A stretch of DNA of 64,000 nt from Bacteroidota bacterium (GTDB lineage: Bacteria; Bacteroidota; Bacteroidia; SXHM01). Positions 34,352 through 42,954 of the stretch are shown piece by piece. The position numbers and the translations under genes were made by a program. Under the pieces are notes generated by a model. That model was not told the origin of the DNA, did no database searches, and saw nothing but the letters and a program-made list of their open reading frames with translations. The stretch spans positions 1-64,000 of the forward strand of contig CANJWH010000002.1 of NCBI GenBank assembly GCA_947478465.1. The letters are read 5' to 3'. How positions within the stretch are numbered: position 1 is the first letter of the stretch; the number at the start of each line of letters is the position of its first letter.

Positions 34352-35803
34352 TCAAAATTCGGCATTTTTCGGGAAACGCGGAAATGGAATTACATCACGG
34401 ATATTGGTCATACCGGTAACAAACATCATCAAACGCTCGAAGCCGAGACCAAAGCCTGCGTGGGGAACGGTACCGAATTGGCGTGTTTCGAGATACCACC
34501 ACAAACTTTTTTCTTCAATTCCTACTTCTGTAATTCTTCGGTGAAGTTTTTCATACACTTCTTCTCTTTGTGATCCGCCAACAATTTCTCCAATGCCGGG
34601 AAATAAAATATCCATTGCAGCAACGGTTTTGCCATCATCGTTTTGCTTCATGTAAAACGCTTTGATTGCAGCAGGGTAGTTGTAAAGTATAACCGGTTTT
34701 TTGAAATGTTTTTCTACCAGAAAACGTTCGTGCTCGCTTTGTAAATCGGCACCCCATTCATTAATAAGGTAGTTGAACTGTTTTTTTTTATTTGGTTTTG
34801 ATTCGCGAAGAATTTCAATTGCTTCGGTGTAAGTTAAACGGACAAAATCGTTTTCTGTAACAAACTTCAGCTTTTCAATTAGCTCAAGCGGGCTGCGCTC
34901 TGCCTCGGGTTTTGATTTTTCTTCGTCCAGCAATCTTCCGCTCAGGAATTTTAAATCGTCTTCGCAGTTTTCGAGAATGTATTTTACAACTGATACGAGC
35001 ATATCCTGCGCCAAGGTCATGTTATCATTGATGTCCGCAAAAGCCACTTCGGGTTCTATCATCCAGAACTCGGCAAGGTGGCGCGAGGTATTTGAGTTTT
35101 CGGCACGGAAAGTCGGCCCAAAGGTGTAAACCTTTGAAAGTGCCAACGCACCCAGTTCAGCTTCCAGTTGTCCGGAAACAGTAAGGTTGGTTTCTTTGCC
35201 AAAGAAGTCCTGGCTGTAATCAACTGTGCCATCTTCTTTGAGCGGAGGATTTTTTGCATTCAATAAAGTAACACGAAACATTTCGCCAGCACCTTCAGCA
35301 TCGGAGCCGGTAATGATTGGAGAGTGAATGTTGTAAAATCCGCGATCATTAAAAAACTTGTGAATGGCGAAAGTGAGCGCATGGCGGATTCGGAACACTG
35401 CACTGAACGTGCTGGTACGGAAACGCAGGTGAGCTATTTCGCGCAAAAATTCCAGGGAATGTTTTTTGGGTTGCAATGGAAACTTTTCAGGGTCGGCAAC
35501 ACCATAAACAAATACTTGTGTTGCCTGAATTTCCACAGTTTGCCCTGCACCGGTTGATTTTACCAATGTTCCGGCAACTCCAACTGCAGCGCCTGTTGTA
35601 AACTGTTTCAAATCTTCTTCCGAGAAAATTTTCATGTCGGCAACAACTTGGATATTGTTGATGGTAGAGCCATCATTAAGTGCAATAAATTGCACAAATG
35701 CATTTCCGCGTTTGGTGCGTACCCAACCTTTTACAGTTACTTCAAGGTCAACTTCGGTTGATGCTAATAATTCTTTTACTGGTGTGTGTTTTCTGTCTTG
35801 CAC
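34352..35803 (-). CDS. asnS: Asparaginyl-tRNA synthetase
   Basis: 483 residues, class IIb. OB-fold N-terminus ([20 protein letters not shown]), motif 2 [20 protein letters not shown] with [11 protein letters not shown], and motif 3 [16 protein letters not shown]. Start is GTG at 35803 ([16 protein letters not shown]), preceded by the purine-rich AAGAAGAGAA; an ATG would lie too far inside. First gene of asnS-rpoN. Confidence 0.96.
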   Translation of the reverse strand: MQDRKHTPVKELLASTEVDLEVTVKGWVRTKRGNAFVQFIALNDGSTINNIQVVADMKIFSEEDLKQFTTGAAVGVAGTLVKSTGAGQTVEIQATQVFVYGVADPEKFPLQPKKHSLEFLREIAHLRFRTSTFSAVFRIRHALTFAIHKFFNDRGFYNIHSPIITGSDAEGAGEMFRVTLLNAKNPPLKEDGTVDYSQDFFGKETNLTVSGQLEAELGALALSKVYTFGPTFRAENSNTSRHLAEFWMIEPEVAFADINDNMTLAQDMLVSVVKYILENCEDDLKFLSGRLLDEEKSKPEAERSPLELIEKLKFVTENDFVRLTYTEAIEILRESKPNKKKQFNYLINEWGADLQSEHERFLVEKHFKKPVILYNYPAAIKAFYMKQNDDGKTVAAMDILFPGIGEIVGGSQREEVYEKLHRRITEVGIEEKSLWWYLETRQFGTVPHAGFGLGFERLMMFVTGMTNIRDVIPFPRFPKNAEF

Positions 35804-35874
35804 GTTCTCTTCTTTGTTTTATTTGTGGCGCAAAGTAAATCAAAATTCACCTAATTTCGTGCGCTTCTGAATAT

Positions 35875-36456
35875 ATGCCTGTTCAAACTTTTTACATTCG
35901 CAATATGGTTAGTTCGCGCTGCATACGGTCGGTAGGCGATGCAATAAAACTTGCCGGTGCTCATGAAGAAGAAAAAACCACTTTAGGTAAAGCAGTAATT
36001 TCATTTGAGAGGGGAAAATTTAAAAAAGAAGAATTTGTAAGGGCCTTGCGTGAAGAAGGTTTTGAACTTATTGAAAGTAAAGAAGAGCAAGCCGTTGAGC
36101 AAATAAAAGTGGCGGCAATTGAGTTGGTGTATCATGCAAACAATGCCAATTCACTTATCCGAAACTCAGATTACCTGAGTGAAAAAGTAGGAATGACTTA
36201 TAATTCACTGAGCAAACTTTTTTCGGAACGCACCGGACATACTTTGGAAAAATACATCATTCTTTTGAAGATTGAAAAAGCAAAAGAACTACTGAGTTAT
36301 AATGAATATACATTAAGCGAAATTGCTTATATGATGGGATACAGCAGTGTACAATACTTAAGCAATCAGTTCCGACAGATTACAGGCTATACCGTTTCTG
36401 AATATAAAACAAAAGGTATTAACGACCGCAGGCCGTTGGATAAGTTGCTGGAATAA
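35875..36456 (+). CDS. AraC-type regulator with HMA-like N-terminal domain
   Basis: 193 residues. The C-terminal half is an AraC helix-turn-helix pair: YLSEKVGMTYNSLSKLFSER and LSEIAYMMGYSSVQYLSNQF, then RQITGYTVSEYK. The N-terminal 75 residues resemble the ferredoxin-like heavy-metal-associated module found in a Bacteroidota AraC subgroup, where the loop normally reads NMVCxRC. Here it is NMVSSRC, with Ser13 in place of the first Cys, so metal binding is doubtful. Divergent from asnS. Targets unknown. Confidence 0.85.
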   Translation: MPVQTFYIRNMVSSRCIRSVGDAIKLAGAHEEEKTTLGKAVISFERGKFKKEEFVRALREEGFELIESKEEQAVEQIKVAAIELVYHANNANSLIRNSDYLSEKVGMTYNSLSKLFSERTGHTLEKYIILLKIEKAKELLSYNEYTLSEIAYMMGYSSVQYLSNQFRQITGYTVSEYKTKGINDRRPLDKLLE

Positions 36457-37530
36457 TTATTTCCCCGTAATTACAAGATTGCCTCTGTAAATTTTATTCT
36501 CTTTCTGAAGCAGATAAGAATATTGTCCCGCAGCAAGACCTGAAGTATTGAAAGGAACTTTGTGTTCGCCAGTAGGTTGGTTTTCGTTCACTACAATTTT
36601 ATCCATACCCCCATCCAAACTATAAATCATCAAACGCACTTTTGATGGTGAGGAAAGAGAATATTGGAAAACTGTGGTTTCATTCATTGGATTTGGAAAA
36701 ACTTTTATTTCATCTTTTGTTCCTTCTGCAATTGAAACCGTTGTTCCAACATAATGAAAAGTAACCGTGTTGTTACCTGCATTAGGTACAGCAATGGTAT
36801 CGTTCAGTGTGTTGTAGTAAATATCGGCAGGATTTGAGAGCCCGCTGACAATGCCAAGAGGTGAGCCAAAATTGCTGTCGTACTTATAAATAGATTGTTG
36901 TCCCCATGATGAAATAAAATAGTTGCCTGCGGCATCACGGCCTATGCCATCACAACTTCCTTGTGAAGTAGTAACAACAGTTGTTACGGTTGAATCTGCA
37001 AGACTGATGGCTTTTACAGGCGCATTGCTACCCCAGTTAACAAAGAGTACACGGTTGTTTGCTCCGTCATACCACATGCCGTTAGGTGAAGTTACGGTGT
37101 TGCTTACCATGGTATAAAAAGCATTTGTATTTGTATTAATGCGATAAATCTTTTTTGCACTGTAATCACTTACAAATAAAAAATGCCCTCCATCACTTGT
37201 TATTCCGTTTAGAAAAGTGCCGCTGAGATTAATGTTGTTAACCAATGCTCCTGAGGTTAAATCAAAACTTTTCATCCGTCCGCCATCGCAAACCCAAAGT
37301 TTATTTCCGAGAATTTCTAGTCCGGCAGGGCTGGTAACACCGGAAGTAAAAAGTGTTGGTGATTGCCCCGGAATCAAAGACTGAATACTTATAGGATTAG
37401 ATCTGTTAGAAACAAGGTAACGATTATTGACAACATCATATTCCACACTCTCAGGGCCATTGATGGTTTGAGCAATTAGCCCCAGCGAGCAGGATGTAAG
37501 AAAAAAGAATAGCGTAAAAAGTTTTTGCAT
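36457..37530 (-). CDS. T9SS-secreted SMP-30/NHL-like beta-propeller protein
   Basis: 357 residues from the ATG at 37530 (MQKLFTLFFFLTSCSLGLIA, signal peptide); a longer frame upstream was rejected because it buries the signal. Residues about 25-270 are six or so propeller-like repeats: PESVEYDVVNNRYLVSNRS, SPAGLEILGNKLWVCDGG, LNGITSDGGHFLFVSDYSAK, SPNGMWYDGANNRVLFVNWG, DGIGRDAAGNYFISSWGQQ, NPADIYYNTLNDTIAVPNAG. The sorting domain starts at VFPNPMNE and ends GNLVITGK. Converges with the AraC gene end to end. Ligand or enzyme activity unknown. Confidence 0.85.
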   Translation of the reverse strand: MQKLFTLFFFLTSCSLGLIAQTINGPESVEYDVVNNRYLVSNRSNPISIQSLIPGQSPTLFTSGVTSPAGLEILGNKLWVCDGGRMKSFDLTSGALVNNINLSGTFLNGITSDGGHFLFVSDYSAKKIYRINTNTNAFYTMVSNTVTSPNGMWYDGANNRVLFVNWGSNAPVKAISLADSTVTTVVTTSQGSCDGIGRDAAGNYFISSWGQQSIYKYDSNFGSPLGIVSGLSNPADIYYNTLNDTIAVPNAGNNTVTFHYVGTTVSIAEGTKDEIKVFPNPMNETTVFQYSLSSPSKVRLMIYSLDGGMDKIVVNENQPTGEHKVPFNTSGLAAGQYSYLLQKENKIYRGNLVITGK

Positions 37531-37602
37531 GGTTTTGGTTTTGAGGGAGTAAACATAAATAAAAAACAAAACCCCATCTTTGAAACCCAAAACTAATTTC
37601 AG

Positions 37603-38334
37603 TTGAAAGGTATAGCTCTTTTTCTTTTTCTCTCGTTACTTGCTGAAATATTGGGCACAGTAGGAGGTTTTGGTTCTTCATTATTTTTTGTTCCTATTGC
37701 CGGTTTCTTTCTTGATTTTCATTCTGTGCTGGGTATTACAGCACTGTTTCACCTTTCAAGCAATCTTTCTAAAATAGTTTTATTCAGAAAAGGGGTTGAC
37801 AAAAAACTGGTTTTGTACATGGGAATCCCTGCCGTGATTTTTGTTATTGCCGGAGCTTATCTGAGCAAATTTATTGATGGGAAAATACTTGAACTTTCAC
37901 TGGGAATTTTTTTAGTAGCTCTTAGTTCTGTTCTTCTTATTTTTAAAAATATAGCTTTTAAACCTACGTTCTCAACTTCATTGGGAAGCGGGGCAATGTC
38001 AGGAATTGTTGCGGGTTTACTGGGTACAGGCGGAGCTATTCGTGGGCTTGCATTGGCAGCGTTTAGTTTACCTAAAGATGCATTTATTGCTACATCAGCA
38101 ATTATTGATCTGGCTATTGATGCAAGTAGAACGGTAGTTTATATTTTCAATGGTTATGTGCATGCACACGACTTGTATCTTATTGCGGCCTTGTTTGTAA
38201 TCGGTTTTATTGGAAGTTACATTGGCAAAAGAGTATTGGAAAAAATTTCGGAAACACAGTTTAAAAATATTGTTTTAGTATTAATTCTGTTGGTTGGATT
38301 GGCTACGTTGACAAAACTTTTTGTTCAGGCCTGA
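37603..38334 (+). CDS. TauE/SafE-family membrane permease
   Basis: 243 residues, about eight membrane helices. Family signatures: LLAEILGTVGGFGSSLFFVP at the N-terminus and its inverted counterpart SGIVAGLLGTGGAIRGLALA in the second half. The family exports sulphite, sulphoacetate or related organosulphur anions, but most members are uncharacterised. Start is TTG at 37603; an in-frame TAA lies three codons upstream and no ATG is available near the first helix. Followed by the TonB receptor gene after 90 bases. Confidence 0.9.
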   Translation: MKGIALFLFLSLLAEILGTVGGFGSSLFFVPIAGFFLDFHSVLGITALFHLSSNLSKIVLFRKGVDKKLVLYMGIPAVIFVIAGAYLSKFIDGKILELSLGIFLVALSSVLLIFKNIAFKPTFSTSLGSGAMSGIVAGLLGTGGAIRGLALAAFSLPKDAFIATSAIIDLAIDASRTVVYIFNGYVHAHDLYLIAALFVIGFIGSYIGKRVLEKISETQFKNIVLVLILLVGLATLTKLFVQA

Positions 38335-38424
38335 GGCTTATTAATGCAATTAATATTATTTCAGCTGCAATCTGTTTTATTTTATTATTCTATATTCGGC
38401 AATTCCAAACCCAATCCATTGCTT

Positions 38425-40743
38425 ATGAAAAAGCGTTTACTTTTTTTCTTTCTTACATTTTTGCTGTCAACTATTTCATCTTTTGCACAAGATATAATTA
38501 TCCGAGGAAAAGTAACTGATGCCTCAAATGATGAAACCATTCCCGGTGTAAATGTTGTACTTGAAAATCAGAAAGGCACTGTTACTGATCTTAAAGGGAA
38601 TTACACCTTGCAGGCTGCAGAGGGCAAGCATACCATCACGTTCAGTTTTTTAGGTTATAAAATAAAAACCAAAGACATAACACTTGAACAAGGCAAAGAC
38701 CTTGTTCTGAATGTTCAGTTGAAAACAGATGCAAAAGTGTTGCAGATTTCTACGGTTACTGGAAGCCAGTATGAGAAAAATCTGAGTCAGGAAACAGTAT
38801 CGATGGATGTTATTTCATCAAGCCTTATTAAGAATACAAACTCCAGAGAACTGAGTGAAATAGTTTACAAAACACCTGGAGTGCAAGTAACGGATGGGCA
38901 AGTAAGCATAAGAGGAGGAAGCGGATTTTCTTATGGTGTGGGTAGCCGTGTTGCTATTCTTATTGATAACCAAAGTGCCACCAGCGGTGACATGGGAGAT
39001 GGCAAATGGAAATTTGTCCCTATTGAAAATGCAGAACAGGTTGAGGTGATTAAAGGTGCTTCATCTGTGTTATATGGATCCTCAGCATTGAACGGTGTTA
39101 TAAATGTACAAACCGGGTGGGCAAAAGAAACTCCGCAAACAGAAATCAATCTTTTTTCAGGATATTATGACAATCCAAAACGGAAAGAGCTAATTTGGTG
39201 GAATAGCGGTTACGTGCCTATGTTCATGGGTGGCTCATTAAACCACCGCCAGCGCTTTGGTAATTGGGATTTAGTGGTAGGAGCTAACTATAATTTTAAT
39301 CATAATTATTTACAGGATGCCGATGAATCACGAGGTCGTATTTCTTTTAAAACAAAATACACAGACCCCAAAACCAAGCGAACCAATTATGGATTAAACG
39401 GAACAATTATGAAAGAAAACAGCACACGTTTCTTTCTGCCCATTGACCTTAATGATAGCGCTTACAGAAAGTTGGATGGTTCAAATGATCATTACACGAT
39501 GACCATGATTGACCCGCATTATATGCACTTTGACAAAAATAACAACCGTCATATTGTTCGCGGCAGATGGTTTAATGTATTTCGCAAAGGAGGCGGAACA
39601 GACCCTAATGCAAACTCTAACTTGTTCAACGGTGAATATCAGTTTCAGAGTAATGTAAAAAACAAAGTTTTTATAACCAGTGGATTGATGGGGTCTTTTG
39701 GTTTTAACACCAGCAATCTTTTTGCAGGAACCCGAATAACATATGCCGCTGCTGTTTATAGTCAGCTTGAATACAAGCCAAAACCTACGCTTACACTTGT
39801 TGGTGGTTTGCGATACGAACTAAGCGCAGTAGACACATTTATTCAGGCAACCAAACCTGTGTTCCGAACCGGACTTAATTGGGAAGTGAGTAAAACTACC
39901 AACATCCGGGCCTCATGGGGGCAAGCGTACCGTTTGCCAAGTGTAGCAGAACGTTATGTTGATGCTACGTTTGCCAATTTTATTTTCATTATTCCCAATC
40001 CAACTCTTAAGCCCGAAACAGGATGGAGCGCAGAGGTTGGAGTTAAGCAGGGTTTGAAAGTGGGCAACTGGATGGGTTATTTTGATGCATGCCTTTTCTG
40101 GATGGAATATCAGAACCAGGTTATCTACCAGTTGGGCTCATGGCCACATTACCCGGCTACTTTTAAACCTAATGGCGATACCATTAAAGTTCCGGGCTTG
40201 AAACCGCTTAATGTCAGCAATAGCCGTGTTGCAGGTTTTGAAATTTCACTTATCGGAAAAGGGAAGATGGGGCCTATTGGTGTTACTGCTTTTGGAGGTT
40301 ATACTTATTCCTATCCGGGAGATCTGGATAAAGATCCTTCTCAGAAAAATGTTGGTACTTACGTTTCAAACATGTTTAAATATTATGGAAGAATGGATAG
40401 TGCCGATGCTCACAAAGTAATGCAACTCATTAACAAGCATATTTTTCGGTTTGATTTACAGTTGGACTACAAAATACTTTCAGTCGGAACCAGTATGTAT
40501 TATAACAGTTTTGCCGACAGGATTGACCCGATGTATTACTTTATTTTGCCTGGTTTAGACAAGTTTGTGGAGAAAAGAAAACACGGAGATTTTGTTGTGG
40601 ATGCCCGCATAGCTGTTAAGGTTAATAAGAATATTCAGGTTTCTTTTATGGCAAAAAATCTCACTAATCTTGAATATGCAAATCGTCCGGGAGTTTTGAA
40701 TCCACCACGAAACTATACGCTGCAATTACGCTACACTTTCTAA
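38425..40743 (+). CDS. TonB-dependent outer-membrane receptor
   Basis: 772 residues from the ATG at 38425 (MKKRLLFFFLTFLLSTISSF, signal peptide); an earlier ATG-initiated extension of 27 residues is not signal-like. Residues about 22-105 form a CarboxypepD_reg-like domain (IIRGKVTDASNDETIPGVNV). The plug follows: QVSIRGGSGFSYGVGSRVAI, AEQVEVIKGASSVLYGSSAL, NGVINVQT. The barrel ends in LQLRYTF, with the C-terminal Phe needed for assembly. No SusD partner adjoins it, so siderophore, cobalamin or metal uptake is as likely as glycan uptake. Stop and next start overlap (TAATG). Confidence 0.95.
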   Translation: MKKRLLFFFLTFLLSTISSFAQDIIIRGKVTDASNDETIPGVNVVLENQKGTVTDLKGNYTLQAAEGKHTITFSFLGYKIKTKDITLEQGKDLVLNVQLKTDAKVLQISTVTGSQYEKNLSQETVSMDVISSSLIKNTNSRELSEIVYKTPGVQVTDGQVSIRGGSGFSYGVGSRVAILIDNQSATSGDMGDGKWKFVPIENAEQVEVIKGASSVLYGSSALNGVINVQTGWAKETPQTEINLFSGYYDNPKRKELIWWNSGYVPMFMGGSLNHRQRFGNWDLVVGANYNFNHNYLQDADESRGRISFKTKYTDPKTKRTNYGLNGTIMKENSTRFFLPIDLNDSAYRKLDGSNDHYTMTMIDPHYMHFDKNNNRHIVRGRWFNVFRKGGGTDPNANSNLFNGEYQFQSNVKNKVFITSGLMGSFGFNTSNLFAGTRITYAAAVYSQLEYKPKPTLTLVGGLRYELSAVDTFIQATKPVFRTGLNWEVSKTTNIRASWGQAYRLPSVAERYVDATFANFIFIIPNPTLKPETGWSAEVGVKQGLKVGNWMGYFDACLFWMEYQNQVIYQLGSWPHYPATFKPNGDTIKVPGLKPLNVSNSRVAGFEISLIGKGKMGPIGVTAFGGYTYSYPGDLDKDPSQKNVGTYVSNMFKYYGRMDSADAHKVMQLINKHIFRFDLQLDYKILSVGTSMYYNSFADRIDPMYYFILPGLDKFVEKRKHGDFVVDARIAVKVNKNIQVSFMAKNLTNLEYANRPGVLNPPRNYTLQLRYTF

Positions 40744-41648
40744 TGAAAAACTCTGCGCCTCTGCGTCTTTGCGCGAAACTGTTTTTAGTTTTTAGTTGTG
40801 CTTTTTTTCTCATTCCAGAAATTCCTGCAATAGCGCAGCCCGCAGAAACAGGTAAAGAATTAAAAATCCTCAGCTGGAATATTTACATGCTTCCCCGTTT
40901 TGCACTGCATACAGGTAAACGCAAACGTGCTCGTGAAATTGTAAAAGTATTGCCAAAAGAAAACTATGATGTTATTGTTTTCCAGGAAGCCTTTCATGGT
41001 GATGCACGAAGAATAATTAAGCGAAGTTTTAAGAAATTATATCCTTATAGGCTTGGCCCTGCTAACCGCAGACCTTTCTGGATAAAAACAAACAGCGGTG
41101 TTTGGATGCTGAGTAAAATTCCGTTAACTAAAATCAAACAAATAAAATACAAAGACTGCGATGGTTTTACAGATTGCTTTGCACACAAAGGTGCTTTACT
41201 GGTAGAAGGTGAATTTGATGGACAAAAGTTTCAGTTGCTTGGAACACATATTCAGGCTGGCGGGCCATATCCGGTAAGACAATCGCAATATGAAGAAATA
41301 AGAAATCTGATTGATACCTATAAGCAAGAAGGAGTTCCGCAACTTTTGGCAGGTGATTTTAATATGGGAATAGATAGAGGAGAGCATTATTACCAAATGT
41401 TGAAGACTTTAGATGTAGAAGAATATGTACCTGATGGAGAACTCAAGTTTACCGCGTCTATACTAAATGATATTCGCGGAGGAGATGACGACCGCCTGAT
41501 AGATTTTATTTTTTACCGACCGAATGGAACGCAACCGACAAAATTAATTCGCAACGTAAGGCGTTTTGCAACACCACAGCCCTGCTTCAAAAACTTTTGC
41601 GACTTGAGCGACCACTTTGCAGTGGAAGCAATAGTAAGATTTAAGTAA
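40743..41648 (+). CDS. Secreted sphingomyelinase-like endonuclease/exonuclease/phosphatase-family phosphodiesterase
   Basis: 301 residues of the EEP superfamily. Signature strands: ILSWNIYMLPRF, IVFQEAFHGDA with the metal Glu, SGVWMLSKIPL, LLGTHIQAG, LLAGDFNMGIDRG with the catalytic Asp-x-Asn, and LSDHFAVEAIV with the Ser-Asp-His. SWNIYMLP and the spacing resemble bacterial neutral sphingomyelinases more than nucleases. A hydrophobic N-terminus (LFLVFSCAFFLIPEIPAIAQ) indicates export. Translationally coupled to the TonB receptor by a TAATG overlap. Residues 4-11 are encoded by three 8-base tandem repeats. A phospholipid or sphingolipid substrate is inferred. Confidence 0.85.
   Translation: MKNSAPLRLCAKLFLVFSCAFFLIPEIPAIAQPAETGKELKILSWNIYMLPRFALHTGKRKRAREIVKVLPKENYDVIVFQEAFHGDARRIIKRSFKKLYPYRLGPANRRPFWIKTNSGVWMLSKIPLTKIKQIKYKDCDGFTDCFAHKGALLVEGEFDGQKFQLLGTHIQAGGPYPVRQSQYEEIRNLIDTYKQEGVPQLLAGDFNMGIDRGEHYYQMLKTLDVEEYVPDGELKFTASILNDIRGGDDDRLIDFIFYRPNGTQPTKLIRNVRRFATPQPCFKNFCDLSDHFAVEAIVRFK
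40751..40774 (+). repeat. Three 8-base tandem repeats in coding sequence
   Basis: CTCTGCGC, CTCTGCGT and CTTTGCGC in immediate succession, encoding SAPLRLCA near the N-terminus of the phosphodiesterase. The unit resembles dispersed CTCTGCG-type repeats I recall from Bacteroidota intergenic regions. Confidence 0.6.
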
Positions 41649-41654
41649 GAGACA

Positions 41655-42164
41655 TTAATCCTTCGTTTTATAAAGTGGTACCGTAGAACACGCCTCGCCA
41701 TACATAATACTTTTGGCTACAGGACGAAGCAGACGGGTAATTTCAACATAAGCAGATTCCGGAACCGGATATTTACTGCAACCTTTGATGATGATTTTTT
41801 CTCCTCTGAATTTTTCAATATCCAGTTTTGAAAGTGCATCATTGAACAAAATAGTTTCTAATGTTTCAGGATTACCAAACACTACGCGTTTTGCATAAGG
41901 CTCCAAGTGAACGGCAGCCAGCATAAATGCCCACGAAGGCACAATGGCATCAGCAGAGCAAAGTACCGCAACATATTTATTTTGGAAATTGGACCAGTCA
42001 AAAGTTTTCAGTGCTTCACGAAAATCTTTTTCTTTCAGTACTAATCCCTGAAATAAAAAATCTTTCAGGTCAAAAACAGCACGTTCACCTTTAGGATAAA
42101 AATCTTCCAGGTTAAATTCTGTTAACCCGCTTGATGCTACTTTATTTATGATCTCGTTTTCCAC
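41655..42164 (-). CDS. DUF2480 family protein of the suf operon
   Basis: 169 residues, cytoplasmic, with no recognised catalytic motif. Family-like stretches: LTEFNLEDFYPKGERAVFDL, KYVAVLCSADAIVPSWAFML, IIIKGCSKYPVPESAYVEIT and IMYGEACSTVP. The two Cys-containing segments could contact metal or persulphide, but this is not shown. It is the last gene of the suf operon, one base after sufT. DUF2480 is regularly linked to suf genes in this phylum, so a role in iron-sulphur maturation is inferred from context. Confidence 0.88.
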   Translation of the reverse strand: MENEIINKVASSGLTEFNLEDFYPKGERAVFDLKDFLFQGLVLKEKDFREALKTFDWSNFQNKYVAVLCSADAIVPSWAFMLAAVHLEPYAKRVVFGNPETLETILFNDALSKLDIEKFRGEKIIIKGCSKYPVPESAYVEITRLLRPVAKSIMYGEACSTVPLYKTKD

Positions 42165-42165
42165 T

Positions 42166-42519
42166 TTACATAAATCCTAATTCCAATTGTGCGGCTTCGC
42201 TCATCATTTCTTTTTCCCAGGGCGGCTCAAATGTGAGTGTGATTTTTGCAGTGCGTACACCCTGCACAGAATTTACTTTTTGTTCCACTTCAATCGGTAA
42301 TGATTCGGCAACGGGACAAGAAGGTGAAGTTAAAGTCATCACCACTTCCACGCCATATTCATCATCAATCTTGATTTCGTAAATCAAACCCAATTCATAA
42401 ATATCCACTGGAATCTCAGGGTCATAAACCGTACGCAGAATATCTATAATGCGCCCTTCCAGTTCTTTTTTATCTGTGTGCGTTGGTGGTGTTGGGTTGT
42501 CTTTTTCAGTTGCTTCCAT
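42166..42519 (-). CDS. sufT: SufT-type DUF59 (MIP18) iron-sulphur assembly protein
   Basis: 117 residues. The MIP18/DUF59 core is plain: ILRTVYDPEIPVDIYELGLI, then VVMTLTSPSCPVAESLPIEV with the reactive Cys, and TAKITLTFEPPWEKEMMSEA. SufT proteins help load or transfer Fe-S clusters to client proteins. Lies 4 bases after sufE and 1 base before the DUF2480 gene. Confidence 0.92.
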   Translation of the reverse strand: MEATEKDNPTPPTHTDKKELEGRIIDILRTVYDPEIPVDIYELGLIYEIKIDDEYGVEVVMTLTSPSCPVAESLPIEVEQKVNSVQGVRTAKITLTFEPPWEKEMMSEAAQLELGFM

Positions 42520-42523
42520 GTTG

Positions 42524-42949
42524 TTAAAGCATTTTTGTTTTTAAAGCAAGAGCATAGAGTTTCATTTGTTTAACCATTGATACCAAGCCATTTGAACGGG
42601 TTGGCGAAAGATGTTCCTTTAATCCGATGCGGTCAATAAAACTGAGATTTGTATTAATAATATCATCAGGTGTTTGGTGCGAAAGCACACGAATAAGTAA
42701 ACCAATAATTCCTTTGGTTATGATTGCATCGCTGTCTGCCGTGTAAATAATTTTATCACCTTCGAGTTCGGCATACAACCAAACACGGCTCTGACAGCCT
42801 TTGATTAAATTTTCTTCTGTTTTGTATTTTTCATCAACCAGAGGCAATGACTTTCCTAATTCAATAATGTATTCGTATTTCCCCATCCAGTCATCATAAT
42901 AACCGAACTCTTCAACAATAGTCTCTTCTATTTCTTTTATCGCTGCCAT
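42524..42949 (-). CDS. sufE: Cysteine desulphuration protein SufE
   Basis: 141 residues. Accepts persulphide sulphur from SufS and stimulates it. The acceptor Cys is C52 in NLIKGCQSRVWLYAEL. The rest of the fold (IEETIVEEFGYYDDWMGKYE, IITKGIIGLLIRVLS, SPTRSNGLVSMVKQMKLYA) is complete. Starts 5 bases after sufS. Confidence 0.95.
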   Translation of the reverse strand: MAAIKEIEETIVEEFGYYDDWMGKYEYIIELGKSLPLVDEKYKTEENLIKGCQSRVWLYAELEGDKIIYTADSDAIITKGIIGLLIRVLSHQTPDDIINTNLSFIDRIGLKEHLSPTRSNGLVSMVKQMKLYALALKTKML

Positions 42950-42954
42950 TTATT

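Noticed and set aside
38344-38424. Upstream ATG extension of the TonB receptor
   Set aside because: Adds 27 residues before a perfect signal peptide; TATATTCG at 38391, a likely -7 box, lies inside it.
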